In this document: in pieces, positions 8,155 through 16,222 of the stretch
Position numbering within the stretch: the stretch's first letter is position 1
Layout of the letters: each line of letters starts with the position of its first letter
Source of the DNA: Caballeronia arvi
GTDB taxonomy: Bacteria; Pseudomonadota; Gammaproteobacteria; Burkholderiales; Burkholderiaceae
Direction of reading: 5' to 3'
DNA: 64,000 nucleotides
Assembly (NCBI RefSeq): GCF_001544695.2
Contig: NZ_FCOM02000003.1
Coordinates: 248,001 to 312,000 of the forward strand
The notes under the pieces: generated by a model
Seen by the model: the letters and a program-made list of their open reading frames with translations, nothing else
Database searches by the model: none
What the model was told of the DNA's origin: nothing
Position numbers and translations under genes: made by a program

Positions 8155-8447
8155 TGCGCGTGGTGTCCCTTGCATACCCCGCGGCAGCGCGTAGCGCAGT
8201 GCCGGAGCTATTTCGTGCTGAACCGGCGCGCTTAAAGCTATCGGGCGGCAGACCGTGCGCGGTCCACGTCGCAACAGACCCACGAGAACACTCGCTACTC
8301 CGGGGGCCATTCACCCAATCGCCTGTGCCGCGGCCGGCATGAAGTGCTTAGGCTGGGGATAGCTGTTTCTTTGGTTACTTTCTTTGCAGCAGCAAAGAAA
8401 GTGACTGCCGCCCCGCACAGGGGCAACGCTAATAAACCAACGCGAAA
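8155..8447 (+). repeat. structured repeat element, copy A
   Basis: This is one of three related ~290-bp elements in the window (others at 15649-15891 and 15933-16222). Shared blocks in order are TCCCTTGCATACC, GCTATTTCGTGCTGAACC, GACCGTGCGCGGTC (a stem-loop), CACTCGCTACT, TGCCGCGGCCGG, TGGGGATAGCTG, the hairpin ACTTTCTTTGC-AGCA-GCAAAGAAAGT (8377-8402), the hairpin GCCCC-GCACA-GGGGC (8410-8424), and GCTAATAAACCAACGCGAAA. It holds no credible gene, only open frames reading FFAAAKKVT. The tail points toward the 3' end of the convergent MHS transporter gene, 43 bp away. Confidence 0.85.
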
Positions 8448-8490
8448 GTGGGATCCGGCGAAAGCAAAAAAGCAAAACCGAAAGCAACCA

Positions 8491-9894
8491 TCAAGCATGC
8501 CGATGCTCCGGCATCCTCTCACGCCCCGAGTCCTCCACCCGCAGCCCCGCGCCCGGAATCTCACGCCCACGCAGCGAGCACCCGACCGTCTCGGTAACGA
8601 ACACCAACGCAACGGCTCCGACCGCACAAGCGGCCATCATGTAATAAGCCGGCACCAGCGTATTACCCGTGCGACCGATAAGCCAATCAGTCACCATCGG
8701 CGCAGTGCCGCCAAAAACCGAAGTCGACAAGTTATAGGCGATCGCCATACCCGCATAACGCGCTTGCGTCGGGAACATCGCAGGAAACATCGCCGAGATG
8801 CTCGCAAGTTGCGGCACATAGAGCAGACCCAGCACCGCAAGTCCGATCAACGCGCCCGCGATGCCATGCGACATCAGCGAGAACATCGGCACGGCGGCGA
8901 CGAACAACCCCACGAGCGACAGCCACCACACCTTCTTGCGCCCGATGCGATCCGACAGCGCACCCGCGAATGGCAGCAGCACCATCATCGACAGCATGCC
9001 GATCAAGGGAAGCAGCAGCGAAAGGTTGTCGCTCATGCCGAGCTCCTTCTTCATGAAGGTCGGCATATAAGCGAGCAGCACGTAATTCACGACGTTGAGC
9101 GCGACGACCAGGCCGCCGAGCTGCAGCAACGGCTTCCAGTATTGCGAGAACAGCTCGCGCAGCGGCACGCCCTTGTGTTGCTCACGCTCCGCAGCCTCGG
9201 CGCACTCGCGGAACACCGGCGTATCTTCCATCTTCGAGCGCAGATACAGGCCGATCAGACCGAGCGGCGCTGCAACGAGGAACGGCAAGCGCCAGCCCCA
9301 TGCGTGCATCGCGTCGTTGCCGAGGAGAACCGAGCAGCCGAGCATCAGGAACGCGCCGAGCGAGAAGCCCGCGAGCGTGCCGAATTCGAGGAAGCTGCCG
9401 CAAAAGCCGCGCTTGTGATCGGGCGCGTACTCGGCCATGAAGGTCGCCGCGCCGCCGTACTCGCCGCCCGTCGAAAAGCCCTGGATCATGCGCAGCGCGA
9501 TGAGCGCCACCGGCGCCCATATGCCGATGCTCGCGTACGAAGGCAAGAGGCCGACGACGAGCGTCGCCATCGACATGATGATGATGGTCAGCGCCAGCAC
9601 ATGCTTGCGGCCGAGCCGGTCGCCGAGCGGCCCCCAGAAGAGCCCGCCGAGCGGCCGCACGAGGAAGGAAATCGCGAAGGTCGCGAGCGCGAAGAGCGTC
9701 GCCTGCGCGGTGCTGCCGGGAAAGAGCGCGGCCGAGATGTAGGTGAGGCCGTAGCTGTAGATGCCGTAGTCGAACCACTCGGTCGCATTGCCGATGGCCG
9801 ATGCCGCCATCGCGCGCCTGATCGGGCCGCGCGCGTGAGCATCATCGGACGCCGTCTGCGCGTCTTGCCTCGTGGTGGGTTGCACGTAACTCAT
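8491..9894 (-). CDS. MHS family MFS transporter, ProP-like
   Basis: The 467-residue protein follows E. coli ProP over most of its length: AIGNATEWFDYGIYSYG in helix 1, FLVRPLGGLFWGPLGDRLGR between helices 2 and 3, GFSTGGEYGGAATFMAEYAP, RGFCGSFLEFGTLAGFSLGA and GWRLPFLVAAPLGLIGLYLR. Twelve membrane helices are expected in the inner membrane. MHS members are proton symporters for osmolytes such as proline or betaine, or for organic acids such as citrate and shikimate; the ProP-type motifs favour a compatible solute. The C-terminal ~25 residues are hydrophilic and lack the ProP coiled coil. It stands alone and converges on repeat copy A. Confidence 0.88.
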   Translation of the reverse strand: MSYVQPTTRQDAQTASDDAHARGPIRRAMAASAIGNATEWFDYGIYSYGLTYISAALFPGSTAQATLFALATFAISFLVRPLGGLFWGPLGDRLGRKHVLALTIIIMSMATLVVGLLPSYASIGIWAPVALIALRMIQGFSTGGEYGGAATFMAEYAPDHKRGFCGSFLEFGTLAGFSLGAFLMLGCSVLLGNDAMHAWGWRLPFLVAAPLGLIGLYLRSKMEDTPVFRECAEAAEREQHKGVPLRELFSQYWKPLLQLGGLVVALNVVNYVLLAYMPTFMKKELGMSDNLSLLLPLIGMLSMMVLLPFAGALSDRIGRKKVWWLSLVGLFVAAVPMFSLMSHGIAGALIGLAVLGLLYVPQLASISAMFPAMFPTQARYAGMAIAYNLSTSVFGGTAPMVTDWLIGRTGNTLVPAYYMMAACAVGAVALVFVTETVGCSLRGREIPGAGLRVEDSGRERMPEHRHA

Positions 9895-10109
9895 AGTCGT
9901 TTTCCGGATGCGTCAGTGACCCGGTGCCGCGCCCGAATCCGCGCGCATCGCACCGCCTTGAGGTCAAGATACAGACGCATGCCGCCCGCCTCGCATGTCC
10001 TAGGACGATAAGCACGCTGGGGTTTTCCCCGAAGCACAGGCGGTTCTCGATCGTCGACGGCGGCTTAGCGGGATGTCATAGGACATTCTGGCGCGACGAA
10101 AGACGACGT

Positions 10110-10376
10110 TCACGGCTCCGGACTGGCGATGTCAGCCGTGACGATGCGCCGCCCGAGCGCCTCGGCGGCGCGTCGCGCATCGTCGCTGGATTCGAATGGG
10201 CCGATGGTCTCGCAGCCATCGAACGGATAGAGCACGCGCCTGTCGCGCTTTCTCACGACCTTCAAGGTGCCGATGTGCATGCCCGTCGCGTTCACTACGT
10301 ACGATGCGTAGATGTCGAAGCCCTCGTATGTCCCTGCATCGGATATCGGTGTGGTTCTGGGCATCGGTCTGGACAT
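10110..10376 (-). CDS. small hypothetical protein
   Basis: An 88-residue protein reading YEGFDIYASYVVNATGMHIG then LKVVRKRDRRVLYPFDG and a C-terminal helix SSDDARRAAEALGRRIV. The layout of beta strands followed by an alpha helix is seen in many small Burkholderiaceae proteins of unknown function. There is no signal peptide or membrane segment. An alternative start exists four codons downstream (MPRTT); neither has a strong ribosome-binding site. Its 5' side faces the promoter region of the large histidine kinase. Confidence 0.6.
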   Translation of the reverse strand: MSRPMPRTTPISDAGTYEGFDIYASYVVNATGMHIGTLKVVRKRDRRVLYPFDGCETIGPFESSDDARRAAEALGRRIVTADIASPEP

Positions 10377-10743
10377 GGTTTTGCTTAAGGACGCGCTGGC
10401 AAGGATGGGAGGCGACTCTTCTCGCTTCAGCGAAACGCTTAGCAAACTGCGTTCCGCGCTATGGACGGCACGGCGAGAATGAACGCAGAGCGCCTCGAGC
10501 AGGTAAGCAAATTGCTATCGTGCAACGGCTCAGGCCGCGCCGCACCGGGCACCCCGAGCGCCTTTAAATACGGGCCTGTCGCGCGCACGGCGGCCGCGAG
10601 AGAAGCGTTTTCCGTGCGAGAATCCGAGAATCGTTTTCGCCCGCCCTCTCAGGCGCCGCGCGACCGATTCGAACCCAATACCGGCACCTTTCCGTGCCAG
10701 GACGTCGCCACATCGAGAAACCGGGCGAGGAGACCAAGCGTCG
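10377..10743. other. intergenic region before the hybrid histidine kinase
   Basis: A 367-bp divergent gap. The only supported element is GAGGAG 12 bases before the kinase start. A GATTCGAACCC stretch near 10667 resembles a tRNA T-loop on the minus strand, but no acceptor stem or anticodon arm surrounds it. Confidence 0.35.
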
Positions 10744-13700
10744 ATGAAAGCTGACAATCTGATCGCGGATACGAGGATGAGCGGGCTCGACCCGACCTTC
10801 CTGCTGGGCGGCGGCGAAATGGGCGCGCTCATCCGCGGTTTCGACTGGACGCAAACGTCGCTCGGCGCGCCCGCGCATTGGCCGCAAAGTCTGAAGACGG
10901 CCATCCGCATCATGCTGACGTCGCGCCAGCCGATCTGGGTCGGCTGGGGCACCGACCTGCTGTTCTTCTACAACGACGCGTACAAGTCGATCATCGGCGG
11001 CAAGCATCCGCAAGCGCTCGGCCAGCCGACCTCCGCCGTGTGGCGCGAAATCTGGAACGAGATCGGCCCGCTGCTCGACACCGCGCTCACAGGCGTCGAA
11101 GGCACTTACGTCGAACAGAAGCTCCTCATCATGGAGCGCAACGGCTTTCCGGAGGAAACGTATTACACGTTCTCCTACAGCCCGATTCCCGATGACCGCG
11201 GCGGCGCGGGCGGCATCATCTGCGCGAACAGCGACGACACCCAGCGCGTGCTCGGCGAGCGTCAGCTGAACGTGCTGCGCGAACTGGCGGCATCGGCGGC
11301 GGATGCGCGCAACTGGCGCGACGCGTGCGAACTGTCGATGCGCGCGCTCGAAGGCGCATCGCGCGACATGCCCTTCGCCCTGCTCTACGCAGCCGAGCCC
11401 GGGGGCGACACGGCGACGCTCGTCGGCCCGTGCGGCATCGCAGCGGGACATCCTGCCGCGCCGGCGATATTGCATGCGGCGCACGCACATCCGTGGCCTT
11501 TCGCCGACGTGCTGCGCGACAACCAGGCGCGCGTCGTGACCGGTCTCGACGAGCGCTTCGCCGCGCCGCTGCCGACGGGCGCATGGGGCACGCCGCCGCA
11601 AAGCGCGGTGCTGCTGCCCATCGCGCCATCGGGTGAGACTGGCCGCGCGGGCGTGCTGATCGCGGCGCTCAATCCGTACCGGCTCTTCGACGAAAGCTAT
11701 CGCGCGTTCATGAATCTGGTCGCGGGCCAGATCGGCGCGGCGATCGGCTACGCGCACGCGTACGACGAAGAGCGCCGCCGCGCCGAAGCGCTCGCCGAAA
11801 TCGACCGCGCGAAAACCACGTTCTTCTCCAACATCAGTCACGAGTTCAGGACGCCGCTCACGCTGATGCTCGGTCCGCTCGAAGAACTGCTCGCGAGCCC
11901 GGAGCGCGTCAGCCGCGAGGATTTGCGCATCGTCGAGATCATGCATCGCAACGGCTTGCGGCTGCTCAAGCTCGTGAATGCGCTGCTCGACTTTTCGCGC
12001 ATCGAGGCGGGACGCATCGAGATTCATCGGCAGCCGACTGATCTCGCCGTGTTCACCGCCGAGCTCGCATCGCTGTTTCGCTCGGCCATCGAATCGGCCG
12101 GGCTGCGCCTCGAAATCGATATGCCGCCGGCGCCCGTGATCGCGGACATCGACCGCGACATGTGGGAAAAGATCGTGATGAACCTGCTGTCGAACGCGTT
12201 CAAGTTCACGTTCGATGGCGTCATCCACATCGCCCTGCATGCGAACACCGATCAAGGCATCGAACTATGCGTGCGCGATACCGGCATCGGCATTCCCGAG
12301 CACGAACTGGCGCGCGTGTTCGAGCGCTTCCATCGTGTCGCGGGCGCGGCCGGCCGCTCGGTGGAAGGCAGCGGCATCGGCCTCGCGATGGTCCAGGAGC
12401 TCGTGAAACTGCACGCCGGCTCGATCCGCGCGCAAAGCACGCTCGGCGATGGCGCGTGCTTCACGGTCACGCTGCCCGCGCCGCGCGAGCGTGTCAGCGC
12501 GGAAAATGGCGCGCCGCATGCCGAAGCGAGCATCCGCGCGCGCTCGTATGTCGATGCCGCCATGCGCTGGATGCCGGACGCGGGCGCGCCGCCCGAACTC
12601 GAAAGCGACGAAGACGCGCCGCTCGGCGTGAGCGCGGCCGACGAGCCCACGCCGCCCGACGCGATGCCGGGCCGCGTGCTGATCGTCGACGACAACGCCG
12701 ATCTGCGCGACTACATGCGCCGCATGCTCGCCGCGGCGGGCCACGACGTGAGCGTCGCCGCCGATGGCGAAGCCGCGCTCGCGATGGCCCGCGAAGTGCG
12801 TCCGGAGGTCATCGTCTCCGACGTGATGATGCCGCGCCTCGACGGCTTCGCGCTGCTCGCCGCGCTGCGCGAGGACGAGGCGCTGCGCGAGACGCCGGTC
12901 GTGCTGCTGTCCGCGCGCGCGGGCGAGGAAGCGCGCGTGGGCGGCCTTGAAGCGGGCGCGGACGACTATCTGACCAAGCCATTTTCCGCGCGCGAACTGC
13001 TTGCGCGCGTGGCCAGCAACCTGCGGCTCGCGCGGCTGCGTCACGCGACCGAGCAGAAGCTGCGCGACGAATCGCGCACGCTCGAGATTCTCAATCGCGT
13101 CGGCACGACGGTCGCGGGCGAGCTCGAACTGAGCCGCGCGGTGCAGGTCGTCGTCGATGCCGCGACGGAGCTGACCGGCGCCGCCTTCGGCTCGTTCTTC
13201 TACAACGTGCTCGACGACAAAGGTGGCAGCTACACGCTCTACACACTGTCGGGCGTGCCGAAGGATACGTTCGCGAAATTCCCGATGCCGCGCAACACCG
13301 CCGTGTTCGGCCCGACGTTCGCGGGCGTTGGCATCGTGCGCTCGGACGACATCACGAAGGATCCGCGCTACGGTCACAACGCGCCGCATCACGGCATGCC
13401 GCAAGGCCATCTCGCCGTGCGCAGCTATCTCGCCGCGCCGGTGCTTTCGCGCACGGGCGAAGTGCTCGGCGGACTGTTCTTCGGGCATCCGGAACCGGGC
13501 GTGTTCAACGAGCGCGCGGAGCGCATCGTCACGGGCATCGCATCGCAGGCGGCGATCGCGATCGACAATGCGCGGCTTTTTCAGGCCGCGCAGACCGAGA
13601 TCGCTGAACGGACGAAGGCGCAGGACGCGCTGCGCGATCTGAACGAGACGCTGGAACGGCGCGTGGCCGACGCCGTCGCCGATCGCGACCGTCTGTGGGA

Positions 13701-15603
13701 ACTGAGCGAGGATCTCTTCTACGTCGCGAGCTTCGAGGGCGCGCTCCTGCGCGTGAGCCCTTCGTGGACGAGCGTGCTCGGCTTCGATTCCCAGCGCCTG
13801 CATTCGCACACGGTGATGGATCTCGTGCATCCGGACGATGCGCGCGCCGCGGCCGCGGAGCTCGACAGCCTGCGCGCCAGCGGCCTGCCCGTGCGCTACG
13901 AGTGCCGGCTTTCCCGCGCCGAGGGCGGCTGGCGCTGGATCGCGTGGACCGTGTCGCTCGATCCGCGCACGCGGCGCATCCACGGCGTGGGCCGCGACGT
14001 CACCGCGGACCGCGAGACCGCCGAAGCGCTGCGTCACGCGGAAGAAGCGCTGCGCATGGCGCAGAAGATGGAAGCGATCGGCAAGCTGACGGGCGGCGTC
14101 GCGCATGACTTCAATAATCTGCTGCAGGTCATCGGCGGCAATCTGCAGTTGCTCGCGAAGGACGTCGCGGGACAGGACAAGCCCGAGCAGCGCGTGAAGA
14201 ATGCGCTCGCGGGCGTCGCGCGCGGCGCGAATCTTGCCTCGCAACTGCTTGCGTTCGGCAGACGCCAGCCGCTCGCGCCGAAGGTCGTCAATCTGGGCCG
14301 CTTCGTGCGCGGCCTCGACGACATGTTCCGCCGCGCGCTCGGCGACGGCATCGAGATCGAGACCATCGTGTCGGGCGGCTTGTGGAATACGCTCGTCGAT
14401 CCGTTTCAGGTCGAGAACGCGCTGCTCAATCTCGCGATCAATGCGCGCGACGCAATGGCCGGTCACGGCAAGCTGACGATCGAAGCGGGCAATGCCTCGC
14501 TGGACGAAACCTACGCCATGCGCAACGCCGATGTCTCGCCGGGCCAGTACGTGATGGTCGCGGTGACGGACACGGGCTCGGGCATGTCGCCCGAAGTGCA
14601 GGAGCGCGCGTTCGAGCCGTTCTTCACGACCAAGCGCGAGGGACAGGGCACGGGCCTCGGCCTTTCGATGGTCTATGGCTTCGTCAAGCAATCCGGCGGG
14701 CACGTGAAGGTGTATAGCGAGCAGGGACACGGGACGACGGTGCGTATCTATCTGCCGCGCGCGCGCAAGGAAGAGGATCTGGAGACGAACGTCGATTCCG
14801 GTCCGGCGAAGGGCGGCAGGGAGACCATTCTCGTCGCCGAGGACGATGAGGAAGTACGCGCGACGGTTGTCGAACTGCTCGCCGATCTGGGTTATCGCGT
14901 GCTGCGGGCGAAGGATGCGCAGAGCGCGTTGGCGATCGTCGAGAGCGGCGTGCCGATCGATCTGCTGTTCACCGATGTCGTCATGCCGGGGCCGTTGCGC
15001 AGCACGGAGCTTGCGAGGAAGGCGCGTGAGCGTGTGCCGGGTATTGCGGTGCTGTTCACCTCGGGTTATACGGATAACGCGATCGTGCATGCGGGACGGC
15101 TCGACGAAGGCATCGATTTGTTGAGTAAGCCTTATACGCATGAAGCGCTCGCGCGCAAGGTGCGGCAGATGTTGGCGCAGCGGGTGCCGGCGCCGGCGGT
15201 CATCGACAGGATCGTGCCTGGCCTTGCGCAGGAGGATGTGCTTTCTCACATGCGCGTGCTGTTCGTCGAAGACAATGAACTCGTGCGTGCGAGTACTGCG
15301 GAGCTGTTGCGTACCTTTGGGGTCGATCTGGCCGATGCCGGCAGCTTCGATGAGGCGATGGCTTTGTTGCGGGAGCATCGGTTCGAACTGCTGCTGACGG
15401 ATGTGGATCTTGCGGGACGGTCGGGGGTGGAGTTGGCGATTGCCGCTTGTCGCGAGACGCCGGGGTTGGGTGTGGTGTTCGTTACTGGGTATGAGCTCGC
15501 GCTCAGCGAGGATGAGCGGAGGGTTCTGCCTCGTGCAGTGCAGTTGCGTAAGCCGTTTGATCCGCTTGCTTTGATCGATGCTTTGAGTGCTGCGGTTAGG
15601 TAG
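10744..15603 (+). CDS. multi-domain hybrid sensor histidine kinase (two kinase cores, three receivers)
   Basis: This 1619-residue soluble protein has, in order: a PAS-like sensor (about 20-150), GAF (170-330), HisKA with H366 in SNISHEFRTPLT, HATPase (to about 590, DTGIGIPEHELARVFERF), receiver 1 with D693 (VSDVMMPRLDG), GAF 2 (about 790-950), PAS (about 975-1095), a second HisKA with H1121 in GGVAHDFNNLL, HATPase 2 (FEPFFTTKREGQGTGLGLSM), receiver 2 with D1411 (LLFTDVVMPGP) and receiver 3 with D1553 (LLLTDVDLAG). All phospho-sites are intact, so internal phosphorelay is plausible. No membrane helices are seen, implying a cytoplasmic signal. No partner regulator is adjacent. Codon use loosens (more T and G at third positions) over the last few hundred bases before repeat copy B. 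Confidence 0.92.
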   Translation: MKADNLIADTRMSGLDPTFLLGGGEMGALIRGFDWTQTSLGAPAHWPQSLKTAIRIMLTSRQPIWVGWGTDLLFFYNDAYKSIIGGKHPQALGQPTSAVWREIWNEIGPLLDTALTGVEGTYVEQKLLIMERNGFPEETYYTFSYSPIPDDRGGAGGIICANSDDTQRVLGERQLNVLRELAASAADARNWRDACELSMRALEGASRDMPFALLYAAEPGGDTATLVGPCGIAAGHPAAPAILHAAHAHPWPFADVLRDNQARVVTGLDERFAAPLPTGAWGTPPQSAVLLPIAPSGETGRAGVLIAALNPYRLFDESYRAFMNLVAGQIGAAIGYAHAYDEERRRAEALAEIDRAKTTFFSNISHEFRTPLTLMLGPLEELLASPERVSREDLRIVEIMHRNGLRLLKLVNALLDFSRIEAGRIEIHRQPTDLAVFTAELASLFRSAIESAGLRLEIDMPPAPVIADIDRDMWEKIVMNLLSNAFKFTFDGVIHIALHANTDQGIELCVRDTGIGIPEHELARVFERFHRVAGAAGRSVEGSGIGLAMVQELVKLHAGSIRAQSTLGDGACFTVTLPAPRERVSAENGAPHAEASIRARSYVDAAMRWMPDAGAPPELESDEDAPLGVSAADEPTPPDAMPGRVLIVDDNADLRDYMRRMLAAAGHDVSVAADGEAALAMAREVRPEVIVSDVMMPRLDGFALLAALREDEALRETPVVLLSARAGEEARVGGLEAGADDYLTKPFSARELLARVASNLRLARLRHATEQKLRDESRTLEILNRVGTTVAGELELSRAVQVVVDAATELTGAAFGSFFYNVLDDKGGSYTLYTLSGVPKDTFAKFPMPRNTAVFGPTFAGVGIVRSDDITKDPRYGHNAPHHGMPQGHLAVRSYLAAPVLSRTGEVLGGLFFGHPEPGVFNERAERIVTGIASQAAIAIDNARLFQAAQTEIAERTKAQDALRDLNETLERRVADAVADRDRLWELSEDLFYVASFEGALLRVSPSWTSVLGFDSQRLHSHTVMDLVHPDDARAAAAELDSLRASGLPVRYECRLSRAEGGWRWIAWTVSLDPRTRRIHGVGRDVTADRETAEALRHAEEALRMAQKMEAIGKLTGGVAHDFNNLLQVIGGNLQLLAKDVAGQDKPEQRVKNALAGVARGANLASQLLAFGRRQPLAPKVVNLGRFVRGLDDMFRRALGDGIEIETIVSGGLWNTLVDPFQVENALLNLAINARDAMAGHGKLTIEAGNASLDETYAMRNADVSPGQYVMVAVTDTGSGMSPEVQERAFEPFFTTKREGQGTGLGLSMVYGFVKQSGGHVKVYSEQGHGTTVRIYLPRARKEEDLETNVDSGPAKGGRETILVAEDDEEVRATVVELLADLGYRVLRAKDAQSALAIVESGVPIDLLFTDVVMPGPLRSTELARKARERVPGIAVLFTSGYTDNAIVHAGRLDEGIDLLSKPYTHEALARKVRQMLAQRVPAPAVIDRIVPGLAQEDVLSHMRVLFVEDNELVRASTAELLRTFGVDLADAGSFDEAMALLREHRFELLLTDVDLAGRSGVELAIAACRETPGLGVVFVTGYELALSEDERRVLPRAVQLRKPFDPLALIDALSAAVR

Positions 15604-15648
15604 GTTTTTTGCTTGCCTTGCTTTGCTTTTTCTGTCGTGGAAGCCTGT

Positions 15649-15891
15649 TTTCGTGTCGGTTTATTAGCTTCGCCCCTGTGCGGGGCGGCAGTCACTTTCT
15701 TTGCTGCTGCAAAGAAAGTAACCAAAGAAACAGCTATCCCCAGCCTAAGCACTTCATACCGGCCGCGGCACAGAACTAATCTCGTGGTCCGGCAGTAGCG
15801 AGTGCCCTCATAGGCCTAACCGGGCTTGGATCGCGCACGGTCCGACACATCGCACCGCACTACTGACTGGTTCAGCACAAAATAGCTCCAG
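15649..15891 (-). repeat. structured repeat element, copy B (lacks the 5' head)
   Basis: Read on the minus strand this matches copies A and C from AGCTATTTTGTGCTGAACC through GGACCGTGCGCGATCC, GAGGGCACTCGCTACTGCC, GTGCCGCGGCCGG, the hairpin at 15694-15719 (stem ACTTTCTTTGC) and CGCCCCGCACAGGGGCG, ending in GCTAATAAACCGACACGAAA. About 55 bases of the head found in A and C are missing. The tail points into the 3' end of the histidine kinase gene, 45 bp away. Copies B and C lie head to head, forming a large imperfect inverted repeat. Confidence 0.85.
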
Positions 15892-15932
15892 CCCGCTTCG
15901 CGGCCGATGGGTCAGGCGGGTGCGGGTGCGGG

Positions 15933-16222
15933 TGCGTGGTTTCCCTTGCATACCCGACGGCAGCGCGTAGCGCTGTGCCGAAGCTATTTCGTGCTGAACC
16001 AGTATCTTCAAAGTTATGGTTTGTCAGACCGTGCGCGGTCCACGCCCGACAAGACCTTTGAGGGCACTCGCTACTGCCGGACCACAAATCGATCGCCTGT
16101 GCCGCGGCCGGCGTGAAGTACTTTGGATGGGGATAGCTGCTTTCTTTGGTGACTTTCTTTGCAGCAGCAAAGAAAGTTACCCCCGCCCCGGGGAGGGGCA
16201 TCGCTAATAAACCAACGCGAAA
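15933..16222 (+). repeat. structured repeat element, copy C
   Basis: This matches copy A along its length: TGCGTGGTTTCCCTTGCATA, GCTATTTCGTGCTGAACC, AGACCGTGCGCGGTCCA, GAGGGCACTCGCTACTGCC, TGCCGCGGCCGGC, the hairpin at 16152-16177 and GCCCC-GGGGA-GGGGC at 16185-16199. The second hairpin keeps its stem while its loop differs from A and B. The tail ends exactly at the base before the stop codon of the convergent DAHP synthase gene. The whole 619-bp space between the kinase and DAHP synthase genes is filled by copies B and C and short linkers. Confidence 0.85.

Noticed and set aside
8344..10011. 555-codon frame starting in repeat copy A (MLRLGIAVSLVTFFAAAKKV...)
   Set aside because: It begins in the repeat element and then runs antisense to the MHS transporter. 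The same leading peptide appears at copy B on the minus strand, so it is a repeat artefact.
10655..10700. tRNA-like T-loop (GATTCGAACCC)
   Set aside because: No 5-bp T-stem, acceptor stem or anticodon arm pairs around it on either strand.
12265..15378. 1037-codon open frame antisense to the hybrid kinase gene
   Set aside because: It is rich in Arg, His and Ala with no domain signatures. Such frames arise on the reverse strand of GC-rich genes with G/C third positions. The sense frame has complete kinase domains.
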